Shown here: in pieces, positions 1 to 7,112 of the stretch
Layout: each line of letters starts with the position of its first letter
Position numbering within the stretch: position 1 is the first letter of the stretch
Source of the DNA: Opitutaceae bacterium
GTDB lineage: Bacteria; Verrucomicrobiota; Verrucomicrobiia; Opitutales; Opitutaceae
NCBI GenBank assembly: GCA_009919985.1
Contig: RGAX01000035.1
Span: 1-18,240, forward strand
Direction: 5' to 3'
DNA length: 18,240 nt
Notes under the pieces: generated by a model
The model's database searches: none
What the model saw: the letters and a program-made list of their open reading frames with translations, nothing else
Told to the model about the DNA's origin: nothing
Position numbers and translations under genes: made by a program

Positions 1-192
1 CGCTCCCCGGCTCAACGCCTCGAGCCCGTAGGAACCACTCCCCGCAAATAAATCCAAAAATTGCGCCCCCGGTACACGCGCGCCGAGACTCGAAAAAACC
101 GCCTGCCGCATGCCGTCGGTCGCCGGACGTACCGCATCGCCCTTCGGCACGACAAGGGGAATCCCGCGGGCGACACCACCAGAAATACGCAT
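1..192 (-). CDS. rsmD: 16S rRNA (guanine966-N2)-methyltransferase RsmD, N-terminal part (cut by window edge)
   Basis: Reading the minus strand from the ATG at 192 gives 64 uninterrupted codons to the window edge. The protein starts MRISGGVARG, continues with VRPATDGMRQAVFSSLG and reaches DLFAGSGSYGLEALSRG. This is the standard N-terminus of RsmD: the start with its ISGG-R-G pattern, the RPT-D-R-E/Q-A-F segment, and SAM-binding motif I (FAGSG). The family methylates N2 of G966 in 16S rRNA on the 30S particle. The catalytic NPP(Y/F) motif would lie beyond position 1 and cannot be seen. A GTG at 210 in the same frame is an alternative start, with a stop just before it, but the ATG fits the family. 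No Shine-Dalgarno site precedes it. A longer open frame at 12-227 on the same strand is a shadow in another frame. Confidence 0.9.
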   Translation of the reverse strand, partial: MRISGGVARGIPLVVPKGDAVRPATDGMRQAVFSSLGARVPGAQFLDLFAGSGSYGLEALSRGA

Positions 193-287
193 CCCACGCA
201 GAAAAAACACCTACCCCATCGTGGCAAACGCGAAACAACCCGCCGTTATATAAACAATCCATCCTGCTGCTTTCTGGTTACCCAAAT

Positions 288-316
288 TTGACCGCATTAT
301 GCTATTATCGCATATT
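288..316 (+). promoter_or_regulatory. Candidate sigma-70-type promoter for the 562-4661 operon
   Basis: TTGACC (288-293) is followed by a 17-base spacer and CATATT (311-316), close to the -35/-10 consensus with ideal spacing and lying in the AT-rich part of the gap. If used, the transcript would carry a leader of about 240 bases before the ATG at 562. AT-rich DNA gives such matches by chance, so this is only a candidate. Confidence 0.3.
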
Positions 317-354
317 AACATCAATAACAATTAATGCATATTTTATGCTATTAT
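297..354. repeat. 12-bp direct repeat pair in the AT-rich gap
   Basis: TTATGCTATTAT occurs exactly at 297-308 and 343-354, start-to-start distance 46 bases. Each copy has a GCAT element just upstream (294-297 and 336-339). The first copy sits inside the spacer of the candidate promoter, so a paired protein-binding site is possible. The low complexity of the region makes chance a real alternative. Confidence 0.4.
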
Positions 355-561
355 TAGATTATAAATAGTTTCACTCAATTTAGAACCCGCTCGGAACCAA
401 TAACTGCATTGCGGTTCATGAATGCAGAGAAAATCCACACATATAACGTTTGCCGTCCCGTGAATTTCATCCATTTAGTTAGGAGCCTAACCATCCAGCA
501 TTTTAGCGATTCCGACTTATCGCTGATCTCGTTGGAGGGCACTGCTTAAACAAAAAAGACT

Positions 562-2064
562 ATGAAGCTCCACTGCATCCTACTCGCCTGCCTCGGCTTT
601 GCCGCAGGCGCGTTCGAGTGCATCAGGGCCGAAGAGCGCAACGCATGGCCATTGATGGTCCAGCAACTCGACGCATCGGGAGGCATCACCTCAACCGCTG
701 CGGTCGGTCCGCTTTTTTTCCAAAAAGCTATGCCCGAGGGTGATCTGATGTCGGGATTTCGTCCGTTTTACCTCACGCGCACTCAAGCCGCAGGCCGCAT
801 CACCAACGCCTCGGCGCTTTATCCGTTTTATTTTTATCGTGGCGATGACGAGTCCTACGCGTGGTCGATTTTAAACCTAGTCAACCGCTCCGGACTCCAA
901 CCTGGAGCCTCACCAAAACTTCAGACCGCCAACGCCGAAAAATTTGCCGTGTGGCCGTTTTATTTTTCCCAGCAGACGGGCGACCCAGCGACATCTTACC
1001 GTGGGCTGATGCCCGTCGCCGGCTCGATCAAGAATTTTTTGGGTTACGATCGCATCAGGTGGACGCTGTTTCCGCTCTACACGGAGGTGGATAAACACGA
1101 TGCGCATACGGTCCTAGCACCCTGGCCGTTCTTGAGTTTCACGAGCGGCGCGGAGCAAGGCTTCGCCTTGTGGCCGCTCTTTGGCTGGCGAGACCGCCCC
1201 GGCAAATTCCAAAGCCGCTACGCGCTCTGGCCGCTCATCTGGAACCACACACAAGCCCCGGCCCCCGATGCCCCCGCAGGCACTGAGCCCAGCCGCCAAA
1301 TTGGCGCGCTACCTTTTTACGCCCGCGAACAAGGCCCCGGTATGATCAACGAAAATTTCCTCTGGCCCTTCTTCGGCTACACCGAGCGCACCACTCCGTA
1401 TCGCTACCACGAGACGCGCTACCTCTGGCCGTTTCTAGTACAAGGCCACGGCGACGATCGTCGCGTCAACCGCTGGGGGCCATTTTACACCCATTCCACC
1501 ATCAAAGGCACCGACAAGACCTGGATCGCATGGCCCCTTTGGCGCCAAACTAAATGGCAAGCTGACGGGCTCGCTCAGACGCAGACTGAACTCCTGTTTT
1601 TTCTCTACTCTGCCCTGGTGCAACGCAGTCTGCGCAACTCAGCCGCCGCGCCAGCTAAGAAAGTCCACGTCTGGCCTCTGCTAAGCGCGTGGGATAACGG
1701 CGCCGGTCGCCGCCAGTATCAATTTCCCAGCCCTCTTGAGGCCCTCTTTCCCAATAACGAAACGGTACGCCAAAGCTGGACCCCACTGTTCGCCCTTTAT
1801 CGTTATGACCAGCGCGCCCCGGGCGACATCCGCGCCTCGCTTTTTTGGGACGCCATCACCTGGACCCGCGACGACACCCGCAGCCTCAGCGCCTTTAACC
1901 TCGGCCCCATCTTGAGCGTGCAAACGGACTCTCACCAACAACGCATCGCTTTGGGCCATGGCCTCATCGGCCTCTCGCGCACCCCCGGCACTCGCGCTTG
2001 GCGATTATTTTGGCTAGATTTCTCCCACACCTCGACCGAGCACAACCCGGCCGCGGCCCGCTGA
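562..2064 (+). CDS. Exported protein of unknown function with Trp-Pro-aromatic repeats, first gene of mla-type operon
   Basis: I do not recognise a named family. The 500-residue product begins with a likely Sec signal peptide: K2, a hydrophobic core at about 6-18, and a possible cut after IRA at residues 21-23. The mature part carries about 17 copies of a short motif, hydrophobic/Trp-Pro-Leu/Phe-aromatic, for example VWPFYF (130), LWPLFG (203), LWPLIW (222), LWPFFG (267), LWPFLV (288), AWPLWR (323) and VWPLLS (370). They are mostly 15-40 residues apart, with polar, charged or Gly-rich stretches between them. There are no internal hydrophobic helices. This pattern suggests repeated beta-strands or hairpins, perhaps an outer-membrane or periplasmic beta structure; that is inference. 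The stop is 1 base before the mlaE start, so it is surely co-transcribed with mlaEFD and may be a partner in lipid transport. No Shine-Dalgarno site precedes the ATG; an A-rich stretch does. There is an LLAC lipobox-like string at residues 7-10, but it is too close to the N-terminus to be a convincing lipoprotein signal. Confidence 0.85.
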   Translation: MKLHCILLACLGFAAGAFECIRAEERNAWPLMVQQLDASGGITSTAAVGPLFFQKAMPEGDLMSGFRPFYLTRTQAAGRITNASALYPFYFYRGDDESYAWSILNLVNRSGLQPGASPKLQTANAEKFAVWPFYFSQQTGDPATSYRGLMPVAGSIKNFLGYDRIRWTLFPLYTEVDKHDAHTVLAPWPFLSFTSGAEQGFALWPLFGWRDRPGKFQSRYALWPLIWNHTQAPAPDAPAGTEPSRQIGALPFYAREQGPGMINENFLWPFFGYTERTTPYRYHETRYLWPFLVQGHGDDRRVNRWGPFYTHSTIKGTDKTWIAWPLWRQTKWQADGLAQTQTELLFFLYSALVQRSLRNSAAAPAKKVHVWPLLSAWDNGAGRRQYQFPSPLEALFPNNETVRQSWTPLFALYRYDQRAPGDIRASLFWDAITWTRDDTRSLSAFNLGPILSVQTDSHQQRIALGHGLIGLSRTPGTRAWRLFWLDFSHTSTEHNPAAAR

Positions 2065-2065
2065 T

Positions 2066-2818
2066 ATGAAACAACTCACCCATTTTCTCGAAGGCTTCGG
2101 TAGCGCTGTGCAACTGCTCTTTCAATCCGCCCGCTTCGCCGGCACCCTCCCCCGCCAACGCGCTCGCTTCATCGATCAGTGCTACCTTATCGGCTACACG
2201 ACACTGCCGATTGTGGCCATTCTGTGCTTTTTTATGGGCAGCGTGCTTGCTCTGCAGTCTGGATACTCGATGGAAAACTTCGGCGCAAAACAGTTCATCG
2301 GCTCGCTCGTTGGGCTCTCCTTCGCTCGTGAACTAGGCCCGGTTATAGTCGCCATCCTCGTCGCCGGCCGCGTCGGTTCCGCGATCACTGCCGAGCTCGC
2401 GTCGATGAAAGTTTATCAGGAAATCGACGCCCTCGTAACGATGAACATTCCCCCGGCGCGCATCCTTGTGCTCCCGCGTCTGGCCGCGGTGCTCGTGATG
2501 ATGCCCGTGCTCGCGATCATTGGTAATCTCATCGGCTGGTTCGGCGGTGCGGTCGTTTGCAAATACGTCGAATCCATCGCCATCGAGCCCGAAGCCTATT
2601 TTTCAGCGCTGCGTCGCTACATGAAATTCAAAGACGTAGGCATCGGCCTCATGAAAGCCGAGATCTTCGGTTTCGTCGTCGTGCTCATCTGCTGCAGCAT
2701 CGGCCTCAACACTCGAGGCGGCCCGCGCGAGATTGGCGCCTCGGTTACTAAAGCCGTCGTCGTCTCCCTCATCTCCATCCTCGTGCTCGATTACTTCGTC
2801 ACGAAAGTCCTCATGTGA
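2066..2818 (+). CDS. mlaE: MlaE-family ABC transporter permease (phospholipid/organic solvent type)
   Basis: This 250-residue integral membrane protein has the MlaE/YrbE permease pattern. A long N-terminal amphipathic stretch is followed by hydrophobic segments at about 43-65, 86-105, 136-165 and 200-250. The family signature runs through ARELGPVIVAILVAGRVGSA and AELASMKVYQEIDAL (about residues 86-125), then PR-A-V--P at 137-148. The C-terminal GLNTRGGPREIGASVTKAVV is also typical. Two copies form the membrane core of an MCE transporter, coupled to MlaF inside and MlaD outside. Its ATG is 1 base after the upstream stop and its stop overlaps the GTG of mlaF, so translation is likely coupled. 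Length is normal for the family. Confidence 0.95.
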   Translation: MKQLTHFLEGFGSAVQLLFQSARFAGTLPRQRARFIDQCYLIGYTTLPIVAILCFFMGSVLALQSGYSMENFGAKQFIGSLVGLSFARELGPVIVAILVAGRVGSAITAELASMKVYQEIDALVTMNIPPARILVLPRLAAVLVMMPVLAIIGNLIGWFGGAVVCKYVESIAIEPEAYFSALRRYMKFKDVGIGLMKAEIFGFVVVLICCSIGLNTRGGPREIGASVTKAVVVSLISILVLDYFVTKVLM

Positions 2819-3630
2819 CGCCCGCCATGACTCATCCGATCCACCGCAATCCCATCACCGCCGTCGAGAGCCCGGCCCTGGGCGTCACCATTGACGGCCT
2901 GACGAAAAATTTCGGCAAATTCCAAGCGTTGAAAAACGTCTCCTTTTCAGTCGAGCCTGGTGAGATTTTTGTGCTCATGGGCCCCAGCGGCTCCGGCAAA
3001 AGCGTGCTCCTCAAACACATCGTCGGCCTCGAAACCGCCACCGCCGGCCGCGTGCTCATTAACGGCCAAGACGCCACCGCCGAACACACCCTTGAGCGAA
3101 TCCGCATCGCCCTAGTCTTCCAAGCCGGCGCGCTCTTCAACTCGCTCAGCGTCTACGACAACCTCGCCCTCTACCCGCGCGAACACCGCTTTGGCGACGA
3201 AGCGACCATCAGCGACAAGGTCATGCGCGCCCTCCAGATTCTCTCCCTGGAAAACTCCGCACGAAAATTCCCTTCCGAACTCTCTGGCGGCATGCGCAAA
3301 CGCGTCGCCATCGCTCGCGCCCTCGTCATGGAGCCGCAACTGATGCTCTACGATGAGCCCACCAGCGAGCTCGACCCCGTCATGGGCGCCACGATCAGCG
3401 AAATCATCGCCACGCTCAAAGACGAATATCACGTCACTACCATCGTAGTCTCCCACGACCGCGAGCTCGCCCTCGGCATCGCCGACCGCGTCGGCATTCT
3501 CATGGGTGGCGAACTTGTTTTCCTCGGCCCACCCGCCAGCTTGCGCCAGCCCGCCGACCCCCGCATTGCCGATTTTTTCCATCCGCGCATCGACCTGAAA
3601 AATCCACGTTTCAAAAATCTCGAAACTTGA
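2815..3630 (+). CDS. mlaF: MlaF-family ABC transporter ATP-binding protein
   Basis: This is the cytoplasmic ATPase that drives the MlaE permease. Counting from the GTG at 2815, I see Walker A GPSGSGKS at 56-63, the Q-loop VFQAGALF at 101-108, the signature LSGGMRKRVAIARAL at 156-170, Walker B LMLYDE at 176-181, and the H-loop SHD with H214. LSGGM-(R/K)-(K/R)-R is characteristic of the MlaF/Ttg2A group. The D-loop reads SELDP where SGLDP is more usual. The C-terminus has an Asp/Glu-FF-H segment (DFFHPR, about 253-258). Two starts are possible. The GTG at 2815 overlaps the mlaE stop as GTGA, and an ATG lies at 2827; neither has a Shine-Dalgarno site and both precede the conserved domain. Confidence 0.95.
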   Translation: MTPAMTHPIHRNPITAVESPALGVTIDGLTKNFGKFQALKNVSFSVEPGEIFVLMGPSGSGKSVLLKHIVGLETATAGRVLINGQDATAEHTLERIRIALVFQAGALFNSLSVYDNLALYPREHRFGDEATISDKVMRALQILSLENSARKFPSELSGGMRKRVAIARALVMEPQLMLYDEPTSELDPVMGATISEIIATLKDEYHVTTIVVSHDRELALGIADRVGILMGGELVFLGPPASLRQPADPRIADFFHPRIDLKNPRFKNLET

Positions 3631-3668
3631 TCCGCCCTTTCCTGTTTAAAAGCAACGGACCCACCACC

Positions 3669-4661
3669 ATGAACACCGCCCAACAAACCGCCCGCGTCGG
3701 TCTTTTCTTCCTCCTTGGCCTCGCCCTCACCTGGGTGACTTGGGAGACGCTCAGCGACGGCAAGCTCTTCAAACAAACCGGCTACAGCCTCGTCGCCGGC
3801 TTTGATAACCTCAAAGAACTGAAACAAGGCGACGAGGTCCGTATGGCCGGCGTCAAAATCGGTTCCGTCGAGCGCACCCGCCTCGCCGGCCGCCGCGCCG
3901 AAGCCGTCTTGCGTATCGAGCCCGGCATCAAGATCGCCTCCGATGCCACCGCCACCATCGTGATGGCCGGCCTCATTGGCACCAACTACATCGGCCTCGA
4001 CCTCGGCAGCCCCGGCGCGCCGGTCCTCTTGGACGGTGCCGAGCTTCGCACTAAAATCACCCCCGACATCAACGCCATCATGACCGAACTTGGCAACCTC
4101 GGCCAAAAACTCGAGGGCGCGCTCGGCTCCCTCACCACCACCGTCAGCGGCGACGGTAAAAATCCCGGCCTCTTTCAAAAACTCGACCGCCTGGTGACCG
4201 ACAACTCCACGAAAATCGACACCACGATGACCAACCTCGCCTCCGCCACCGATAAGATCAACAAAGGCGAAGGCACCCTCGGCAAACTCCTCAACGATTC
4301 CAAACTCCACGACGAGCTCGTCGCCACCGTGAGCGAAATTAAAGCAGCTGCCAGTGATGCAAAATTTTTCGTAGCAGACGCACAGATCCTCGTGAACCAA
4401 GTCAAATCAGGCAAAGGCACACTCGGCGCGCTCATCTTTGACGAGACCGCCGGTAACGACCTAAAAATCGTCACGCGCAATCTCCGCGACATCTCCGAAA
4501 AAATCGCCAAAGGAGAAGGCACTCTCGGCAAACTGCTCACCGACGACAGCCTTTATCTGAGCGCTCAAAGCACGCTCAAAAAAGCTGACCGTGCCATCGA
4601 CAGCCTCGGAGACAGCGGCCCCATCACCGCCGTCGGCGCCGCCGCCAACGTCTTGTTCTGA
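3669..4661 (+). CDS. mlaD: MlaD-like MCE-domain substrate-binding protein
   Basis: From the ATG at 3669 the product has 330 residues. A single N-terminal membrane anchor (about 8-26) is followed by one MCE domain (about 37-130), with the typical YSLVAGFDNLKELKQGDEVR, GVKIGSV and GLIGTNYIGLDLG. After it comes a long, probably helical region with three copies of a G-x-GTLGxL motif: KGEGTLGKLLND at 199, SGKGTLGALIFD at 247 and KGEGTLGKLLTD at 281. This motif is familiar in long MCE proteins outside the short E. coli MlaD type. MCE proteins form a hexameric ring on the permease and shuttle lipid through a central pore. The reading frame extends back to a TTG at 3627, but the ATG directly before the anchor is preferred. 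It is the last gene of the operon; the hairpin at 4692-4721 lies 30 bases downstream. Confidence 0.93.
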   Translation: MNTAQQTARVGLFFLLGLALTWVTWETLSDGKLFKQTGYSLVAGFDNLKELKQGDEVRMAGVKIGSVERTRLAGRRAEAVLRIEPGIKIASDATATIVMAGLIGTNYIGLDLGSPGAPVLLDGAELRTKITPDINAIMTELGNLGQKLEGALGSLTTTVSGDGKNPGLFQKLDRLVTDNSTKIDTTMTNLASATDKINKGEGTLGKLLNDSKLHDELVATVSEIKAAASDAKFFVADAQILVNQVKSGKGTLGALIFDETAGNDLKIVTRNLRDISEKIAKGEGTLGKLLTDDSLYLSAQSTLKKADRAIDSLGDSGPITAVGAAANVLF

Positions 4662-4685
4662 TCTAGCCAGGTGGTAAACAGGCGC

Positions 4686-4721
4686 AAAAAAAAGGCGCGG
4701 TGGGGATTACCACTGCGCCTT
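4686..4721 (-). terminator. Intrinsic terminator of argG, possibly two-way with mlaD
   Basis: A 12-bp stem with one G-T wobble (4692-4703 pairing with 4710-4721) closes a six-base loop. On the minus strand the stem runs straight into eight T residues (complement of the A run 4686-4693), a strong intrinsic terminator for the argB-argF-argG direction. On the plus strand the stem is followed only by AATTAGGG, so stopping of mlaD transcription here would be weaker. Confidence 0.85.
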
Positions 4722-4777
4722 AATTAGGGCCGCAACTTGGACCGCGATTCGGTCGCTGAGTCGGCGTTAAAAAAACC

Positions 4778-6004
4778 TCAGACCTTCGGGCCGCCCTGCG
4801 CAAGATTACGCGCGCGCAGACGCAGACCATTGAGGCGGATGAAACCGGTGGCGTCGCTCTGGTTGTACCAGCTCTTCACGCCTTCCATAGAAGCGATCTT
4901 ATCGTCGTAGAGTGAGTATTTCGACTTACGGCCACAGGTGATGATGTTACCCTTGTAAAGCTTCAGACGGACGGTACCCGTAACATAGCGTTGGCTCTCA
5001 TCGACCATCGCCTGGAGCATCTCGCGCTCCGGAGCGAACCAGAAGCCGTTATAAACGAGCTCGGCGTATTTTGGAATAAAACTATCGCGCAAGTGCAGTA
5101 CTTCGCGGTCCAGCGTGAGCGATTCGACCTGACGATGCGCCTGCATGAGGATGGTGCCGCCAGGCGTCTCGTACACACCGCGTGATTTCATGCCGACGAA
5201 ACGATTCTCGACGAGATCGACGCGGCCAATGCCGTGTTTACCGCCAAGTTTGTTGAGTGTCTTCAACACGCCGCCGGGCGTGAGTTTCTTGCCGTTAACG
5301 GCAACGCAATCGCCTTTTACGAAATCGAGTTCGACGTATTCGGGCTTATTCGGCGCATCTTCGGGCGAGACGGAAAGTTTGAACATGCCCTTGTTGGCAT
5401 TGGTTGTGGGGTCAAACCACGGGTCTTCCAAAATACCGGCCTCGTAGGAAATGTGGAGAAGATTACGATCCATCGAATACGGCTTCTTGAGCGAAGCCTC
5501 GACGGGAATTTTGTGCTGAGCGCAGTAAGCGATCATCTCGGCGCGACCAGGGAAGAGCTCGCGGTAAGCCTCGATCTTCCACGGGGCGATGATTTGAAGC
5601 TGCGGCGCAAGCGCCATATAGGTGAGTTCGAAACGGCATTGGTCATTGCCCTTGCCGGTAGCGCCGTGCGCGACGGTGTCGGCTTTTTCTTTCTTGGCGA
5701 TGTCGACTTGAGCCTTGGCGATGAGCGGGCGCGCGATGGAGGTACCGAGGTAATATTGACCCTCGTAGATCGCGTTGGCACGGATCATCGGGTAAATGAA
5801 ATCGCTCGCGAATTCTTCAACAAGATCGAGCGTGTAGTGTTTCGAAGCGCCGGTCTTCAGCGCTTTTTTGTCGAGGCCTTTGAGCTCCTCTTCTTGGCCG
5901 ACATCGGCGGCGAAGGTGACGATCTCAGCGTCGTACGTTTCTTTGAGCCATTTAACGATGACGGACGTGTCGAGGCCGCCCGAGTATGCGAGGACGATTT
6001 TCAT
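4778..6004 (-). CDS. argG: Argininosuccinate synthase
   Basis: ArgG joins citrulline and aspartate, using ATP, to make argininosuccinate in the cytoplasm, the next-to-last step of arginine synthesis. The 408-residue product has normal length. It shows the N-type ATP pyrophosphatase P-loop AYSGGLDTS at residues 6-14, the ADVGQ segment near 33, EGQYYLGTSIARPL at 81-94 and the substrate/ATP motif GATGKGNDQ-RFEL at 114-127. C-terminal landmarks include GRVDLVENRFVGMKSRG and YETPGGTIL. The ATG at 6004 is unambiguous from the family start MKIVLAYSGG. It follows argF by 29 bases on the same strand, so it is the last gene of an argB-argF-argG unit ending at the terminator 4686-4721. No Shine-Dalgarno site is visible. 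Confidence 0.98.
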   Translation of the reverse strand: MKIVLAYSGGLDTSVIVKWLKETYDAEIVTFAADVGQEEELKGLDKKALKTGASKHYTLDLVEEFASDFIYPMIRANAIYEGQYYLGTSIARPLIAKAQVDIAKKEKADTVAHGATGKGNDQCRFELTYMALAPQLQIIAPWKIEAYRELFPGRAEMIAYCAQHKIPVEASLKKPYSMDRNLLHISYEAGILEDPWFDPTTNANKGMFKLSVSPEDAPNKPEYVELDFVKGDCVAVNGKKLTPGGVLKTLNKLGGKHGIGRVDLVENRFVGMKSRGVYETPGGTILMQAHRQVESLTLDREVLHLRDSFIPKYAELVYNGFWFAPEREMLQAMVDESQRYVTGTVRLKLYKGNIITCGRKSKYSLYDDKIASMEGVKSWYNQSDATGFIRLNGLRLRARNLAQGGPKV

Positions 6005-6033
6005 GGATAGAGTTTTTAGGACTGAAAGTGGGT

Positions 6034-6981
6034 TTATTTGCGCGCGGCTTTAGCCAACACGGCCATGATGGCTTTCTGCGTGTGAAGGCGATTTTCGGCC
6101 TGGTCAAAAATGATCGAGCGCGGATTATCGAGCACGGCTTGTTCGACTTCCTCTCCGGGATGTGCCGGCAAGCAATGCATAAAGAGCGCGTCAGGCTTGG
6201 CGGCAGCGAATAGTTTAGCCGTAACGGCGTAGGGCGACATCTGTCGAATGCGTTCGACCTTTTCGTCTTCCTTGCCCATACTCACCCAGACGTCGGTGTA
6301 AACGACATCGGCGTCCTTCACGGCTTGATACGGATCGGTCGTGAATTGGTAGGAATCGACCGGGAAGCCTTCGCGCTGCAGCTGGGCCTTCAATTCAGCG
6401 CCGGGGGCGAATTCCGCCGGGCCCGAGAGCGAGATTTTCATGCCGAAGAGATTAGCGCCAAGTATCCACGAATTAGCCATGTTGCAGGCCGTGTCGCCGA
6501 GAAACGCAATCTTACGACCACGCAACGAACCGACGAGGTCGTCGTTTTTAGCCCAGCGCTCGGTCATTGTGAACGCATCTGTGTAGATCTGGCACGGATG
6601 CAGGAAATCGGTGAGTGCGTTGATCACAGGTATGTTACCGGCGACCGCGAGGCGCTCGACTTCGCTGTGATCAAAGGTGCGGACGATCAGGCCATGCACG
6701 AAACGTGAGAGGACTTTTGCGGTGTCTTCGACGGATTCACCGCGGCCTAGCTGGATGTCGTTTTTGTTGAGGAAAAGCGGATTGCCGCCTAGCTCGTGGA
6801 TACCGACTTCGAATGAGACGCGCGTGCGCGTAGAGGATTTGGAAAAGATCATCGCCCAAGTCTGACCGGCGAGCTCGGGCGTGGCGTTGCGACCGCGCTT
6901 GGCCTTGAATTGTCGGGCGAGCGCAAAAACTTCACCCAGTTCATGGGACTTGAAGTCGGTCTCTTTCAGGAAGTGTTTCAT
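6034..6981 (-). CDS. argF: Ornithine carbamoyltransferase
   Basis: The enzyme transfers the carbamoyl group from carbamoyl phosphate to ornithine, giving citrulline, which the adjacent ArgG uses. The product has 315 residues, normal for the family. It has the carbamoyl-phosphate loop STRTR at 50-54, LGRGESVEDTA at 78-88, DFLHPCQ at 125-131, the ornithine-side loop DVWVSMGKE at 230-238 and HCLPAHPGEE at 269-278. The GD-x-x-NN-NS region reads GDTACNMANSW (162-172), with Cys in place of the first of two usual Asn residues; the second Asn is kept. No Pro-rich loop of acetyl- or succinylornithine carbamoyltransferases is apparent, so ordinary ornithine is the likely substrate. It lies 131 bases after argB and 29 before argG. 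Confidence 0.96.
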   Translation of the reverse strand: MKHFLKETDFKSHELGEVFALARQFKAKRGRNATPELAGQTWAMIFSKSSTRTRVSFEVGIHELGGNPLFLNKNDIQLGRGESVEDTAKVLSRFVHGLIVRTFDHSEVERLAVAGNIPVINALTDFLHPCQIYTDAFTMTERWAKNDDLVGSLRGRKIAFLGDTACNMANSWILGANLFGMKISLSGPAEFAPGAELKAQLQREGFPVDSYQFTTDPYQAVKDADVVYTDVWVSMGKEDEKVERIRQMSPYAVTAKLFAAAKPDALFMHCLPAHPGEEVEQAVLDNPRSIIFDQAENRLHTQKAIMAVLAKAARK

Positions 6982-7112
6982 CGCTTAAAAAGAAAAATCT
7001 AGGACAAAGCCCCCGTGGCGGACGAGAGCAAAAACGGCTCGGGCGCGGCGACCATTAAGCGCAAAAATCTCTCGCTTTTTCTTGATCGTCCGAGAACCCG
7101 CGCAAAAAGCGC

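Larger units (their letters stand above)
193..561. other. AT-rich non-coding gap between rsmD and the mla-type operon
   Basis: No convincing gene is present in these 369 bases, which separate two divergent units. Positions about 245-385 are strikingly AT-rich against GC-rich neighbours. Structures seen include a 12-base direct repeat (297-308 and 343-354) and a 7-bp inverted repeat CTGCATT/AATGCAG (404-410 with 421-427). This interleaves with a 5-bp pairing GAACC/GGTTC (394-398 with 413-417). There is also a tight inverted repeat GTTAGG-AG-CCTAAC (478-491). A GGAGGG lies at 534-539, but 22 bases before the ATG at 562 is too far for a normal ribosome site and no nearer start codon follows it. 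The gap probably holds divergent promoters and a long 5' leader for the operon; this is inference. Confidence 0.6.

Noticed and set aside
12..227. 71-residue minus-strand open frame at the left edge
   Set aside because: It is out of frame with the clear RsmD N-terminus read from the ATG at 192; the residues match no family.
3429..4400. 323-residue minus-strand open frame across mlaF/mlaD
   Set aside because: Antisense shadow of two well-supported genes; low-complexity Gly/Glu/Val-rich product typical of reversed GC-rich coding sequence.
4740..4754. Small hairpin GACCG-CGATT-CGGTC downstream of argG
   Set aside because: Only 5 bp with no T run; the strong terminator at 4686-4721 explains the region.
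5234..6010. 258-residue plus-strand open frame over argG
   Set aside because: Antisense shadow of argG, whose motifs and length are complete.
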